A stretch of DNA of 64,000 nt from NCBI GenBank assembly GCA_026874595.1, contig CM049310.1:45919058-45983057 (forward strand), written 5' to 3'. Of the stretch, positions 62,522 through 64,000 are shown piece after piece. The translations under genes were made by a program, and so were the position numbers. This DNA is from Sipunculus nudus (taxonomy: Eukaryota; Annelida; Sipuncula; Golfingiida; Sipunculidae). Under the pieces are notes generated by a model that worked only from the letters and a program-made list of their open reading frames with translations, did not search any database and had not been told where the DNA came from. The first letter of the stretch is position 1. Each line of letters begins with the position of its first letter.

Positions 62522-63103
62522 ACACACAAACACACACAGAAACTTGGAGGGGATGAACGCATACTTCTGGGGGACGCAACAATGTTTAAGTAATGAAAAA
62601 AAATCTTATAACTGATTCCGGAATTGTTTTCCTTAGACAAAAGAATGCATATCAGATGTATATCAGAGTTACAATTGATAACTCTACACTCTGCTCCGAG
62701 TTCTTCCTTCTTTTGAAGTTTTCATTTTCTCCTTAAGTTCTAAACGGGAATATTCCGAAACTATTAAAATAATGTCCTCTTTGTTATTTTAACAGCTTCC
62801 AGTTAACGGATCTGTAGTAAAATTATTCGACGAAGAAGACAAATGTAAAAGAAAACATTAGAAATTTCACGATAGGCGAGTGCAAAGGCAGGTTTGTTCA
62901 TGTATCTGCAATGTTAACGCAACAGTTACTCTCTCAGCAGTGTGAGTTGTAGATAGAATTGTCTAATTTTGAAACTTCTTTAGTTTGTCGATAGTTTTAT
63001 ATATACCAAATCGTCAGGCAAGTAAAGGTCAAGTTCGCAGGTGGATTCTTAATTAGAGTAGGAGCTGACTTCTAATAACTACCTGTTTTTCGACGATCCC
63101 TAG

Positions 63104-63350
63104 CTTGAGACATCGGATGTGCCATATCGGTGTTTCAAACAAAGTGCACCTTCCGGACACGGTTTTGACGAGTAAAGTTCCGTGTTTGTGTATATTCTTG
63201 GATAATTTTACTATGAATGTTTACGGAACTAAACACGACTCATCTAAATTTATCATGGACCTTGTTCCCTGGGGACGTTCCAGTCACATTTTTTCCCTGG
63301 ATAAAACACAATTTTTCAATTCTGTTAATCAGTTCTTTGTTTCATCATAG
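63104..63350 (+). other. Possible alpha/beta-hydrolase C-terminal exon (unit 3, open frame)
   Basis: After an acceptor-like TTTTTCGACGATCCCTAG the frame is open for 81 codons to TAG. It contains L-P-D-T-V-L-T-S-K-V-P-C-L-C-I-F, like the strand before the acid residue in alpha/beta hydrolases, and later G-R-S-S-H-I-F-S-L-D-K-x-x-F-F-N-S-V-N-Q-F-F, like the catalytic-His region and final helix. No nucleophile-elbow exon was found in the window. Units 1 and 2 are frameshifted, so it may be a relic that happens to be open here. Confidence 0.3.
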
Positions 63351-64000
63351 TTTCCTCAATAACATATCAGTTATGAATCTTATATTGAGAAAATTAAAGA
63401 TGTCACGTGTCAGTGGTCTGATTGAATTGGCTTAAATATTAGTCCGTGTTTATTAAATGTTTAAATCTAATGTAAAATATTAATAATATTTTGCTTAAAA
63501 ATGGTTGAGCAAAATCAGCATCGTTCAATGATATAAATGTTTGTTAATATATTGTTGGAGCATGGGAAGATAAATACTCTGAAAGGTGTTGTCCTGAGAA
63601 TTAGAGCGGGTGTCCTCATTCCGAGGTGGGGGGGGGGGCGTTTCTTGGTACTCCGTTAATCGCTTTGTCCCCTTAAGTTTCCCATCACAGAAGTAAAAAA
63701 TATTCAGTGTAATTCAAAGAATACTAGAGTATAGAATACAAACTATTTAGTTTTTAAAATATCTTCCCATAATATAGGAGAAAGTGGTGTGCATTATTTA
63801 TGATTCATTGTTTAGTATAACTCAAGCGGGGAAAATGCAAGACCCTGAGGCAGCGGATGGTGAAAATATACTTTTGTTGGATTTAAACAATTATGCCCCC
63901 TGTGTTATCTTGGCGCTCTTTTCACATCTCAAGGGAAAAGTTAATGGCGGGATTTGAATAGACAACAATTAATAACAAATTTTGTTTATTGAGGATATCC

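Overview
The window is eukaryotic, AT-rich, intron-rich DNA. It is probably from a bivalve or related mollusc. The reasons are GT-AG introns, tRNA-derived SINE pieces, long CT/CA/TA microsatellites, a hAT-type element with CAGGGGCGTAGCC termini, and a Helitron-like element with about nine 180-bp internal repeats that resembles repeats I associate with bivalve genomes. No search was possible, so the taxonomic call is an inference.

Layout. The window is a direct tandem array of a unit of roughly 20-23 kb. Unit 1 is incomplete on the left (about 1-21096), unit 2 runs 21097-43897, and unit 3 runs from 43898 past the right edge. Each unit carries a plus-strand five-exon gene for a secreted protein of about 405 aa: a signal peptide, an Arg-Arg site, and two homologous cysteine-bearing domains that look like concanavalin A/LamG-type jelly rolls. 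Each domain is encoded by two exons, and the domain-border introns are all phase 1. Unit 1 shows only exons 4-5. In unit 2 exons 1-3 and 5 are open but exon 4 has a 5-nt deletion. In unit 3 exons 1, 2, 4 and 5 are open but exon 3 has two 2-nt deletions. As assembled, no unit encodes the full two-domain protein. A decayed third copy of the exon-4-type module lies just upstream of exon 4 in every unit.

Other contents of each unit. Downstream of the lectin-like gene, on the minus strand, is a candidate two-exon gene for a 125-aa protein whose splice phases match in all three units; its family was not recognised. Its intron holds a 108-codon minus-strand ORF, with a decayed relative about 10 kb further right, and a hairpin of about 74 bp. 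Next comes 5-7 kb with almost no convincing coding sequence. After that lies a putative promoter with two CACGTG boxes and an untranslated first exon, 2.8-4 kb upstream of the ATG exon of the next copy. A possible alpha/beta-hydrolase C-terminal exon sits between that promoter and the ATG; it is open only in unit 3.

History. Unit 2 alone carries the Helitron-like insertion (35827-37572) and the hAT-type insertion (40126-41236); units 1 and 3 preserve the empty sites. Unit 3 is a mosaic. From within exon 3 onward it is almost identical to unit 2, and beyond about 56.3-56.7 kb it resembles unit 1. The right edge stops about 110 bp short of where a fourth copy's first coding exon should begin.
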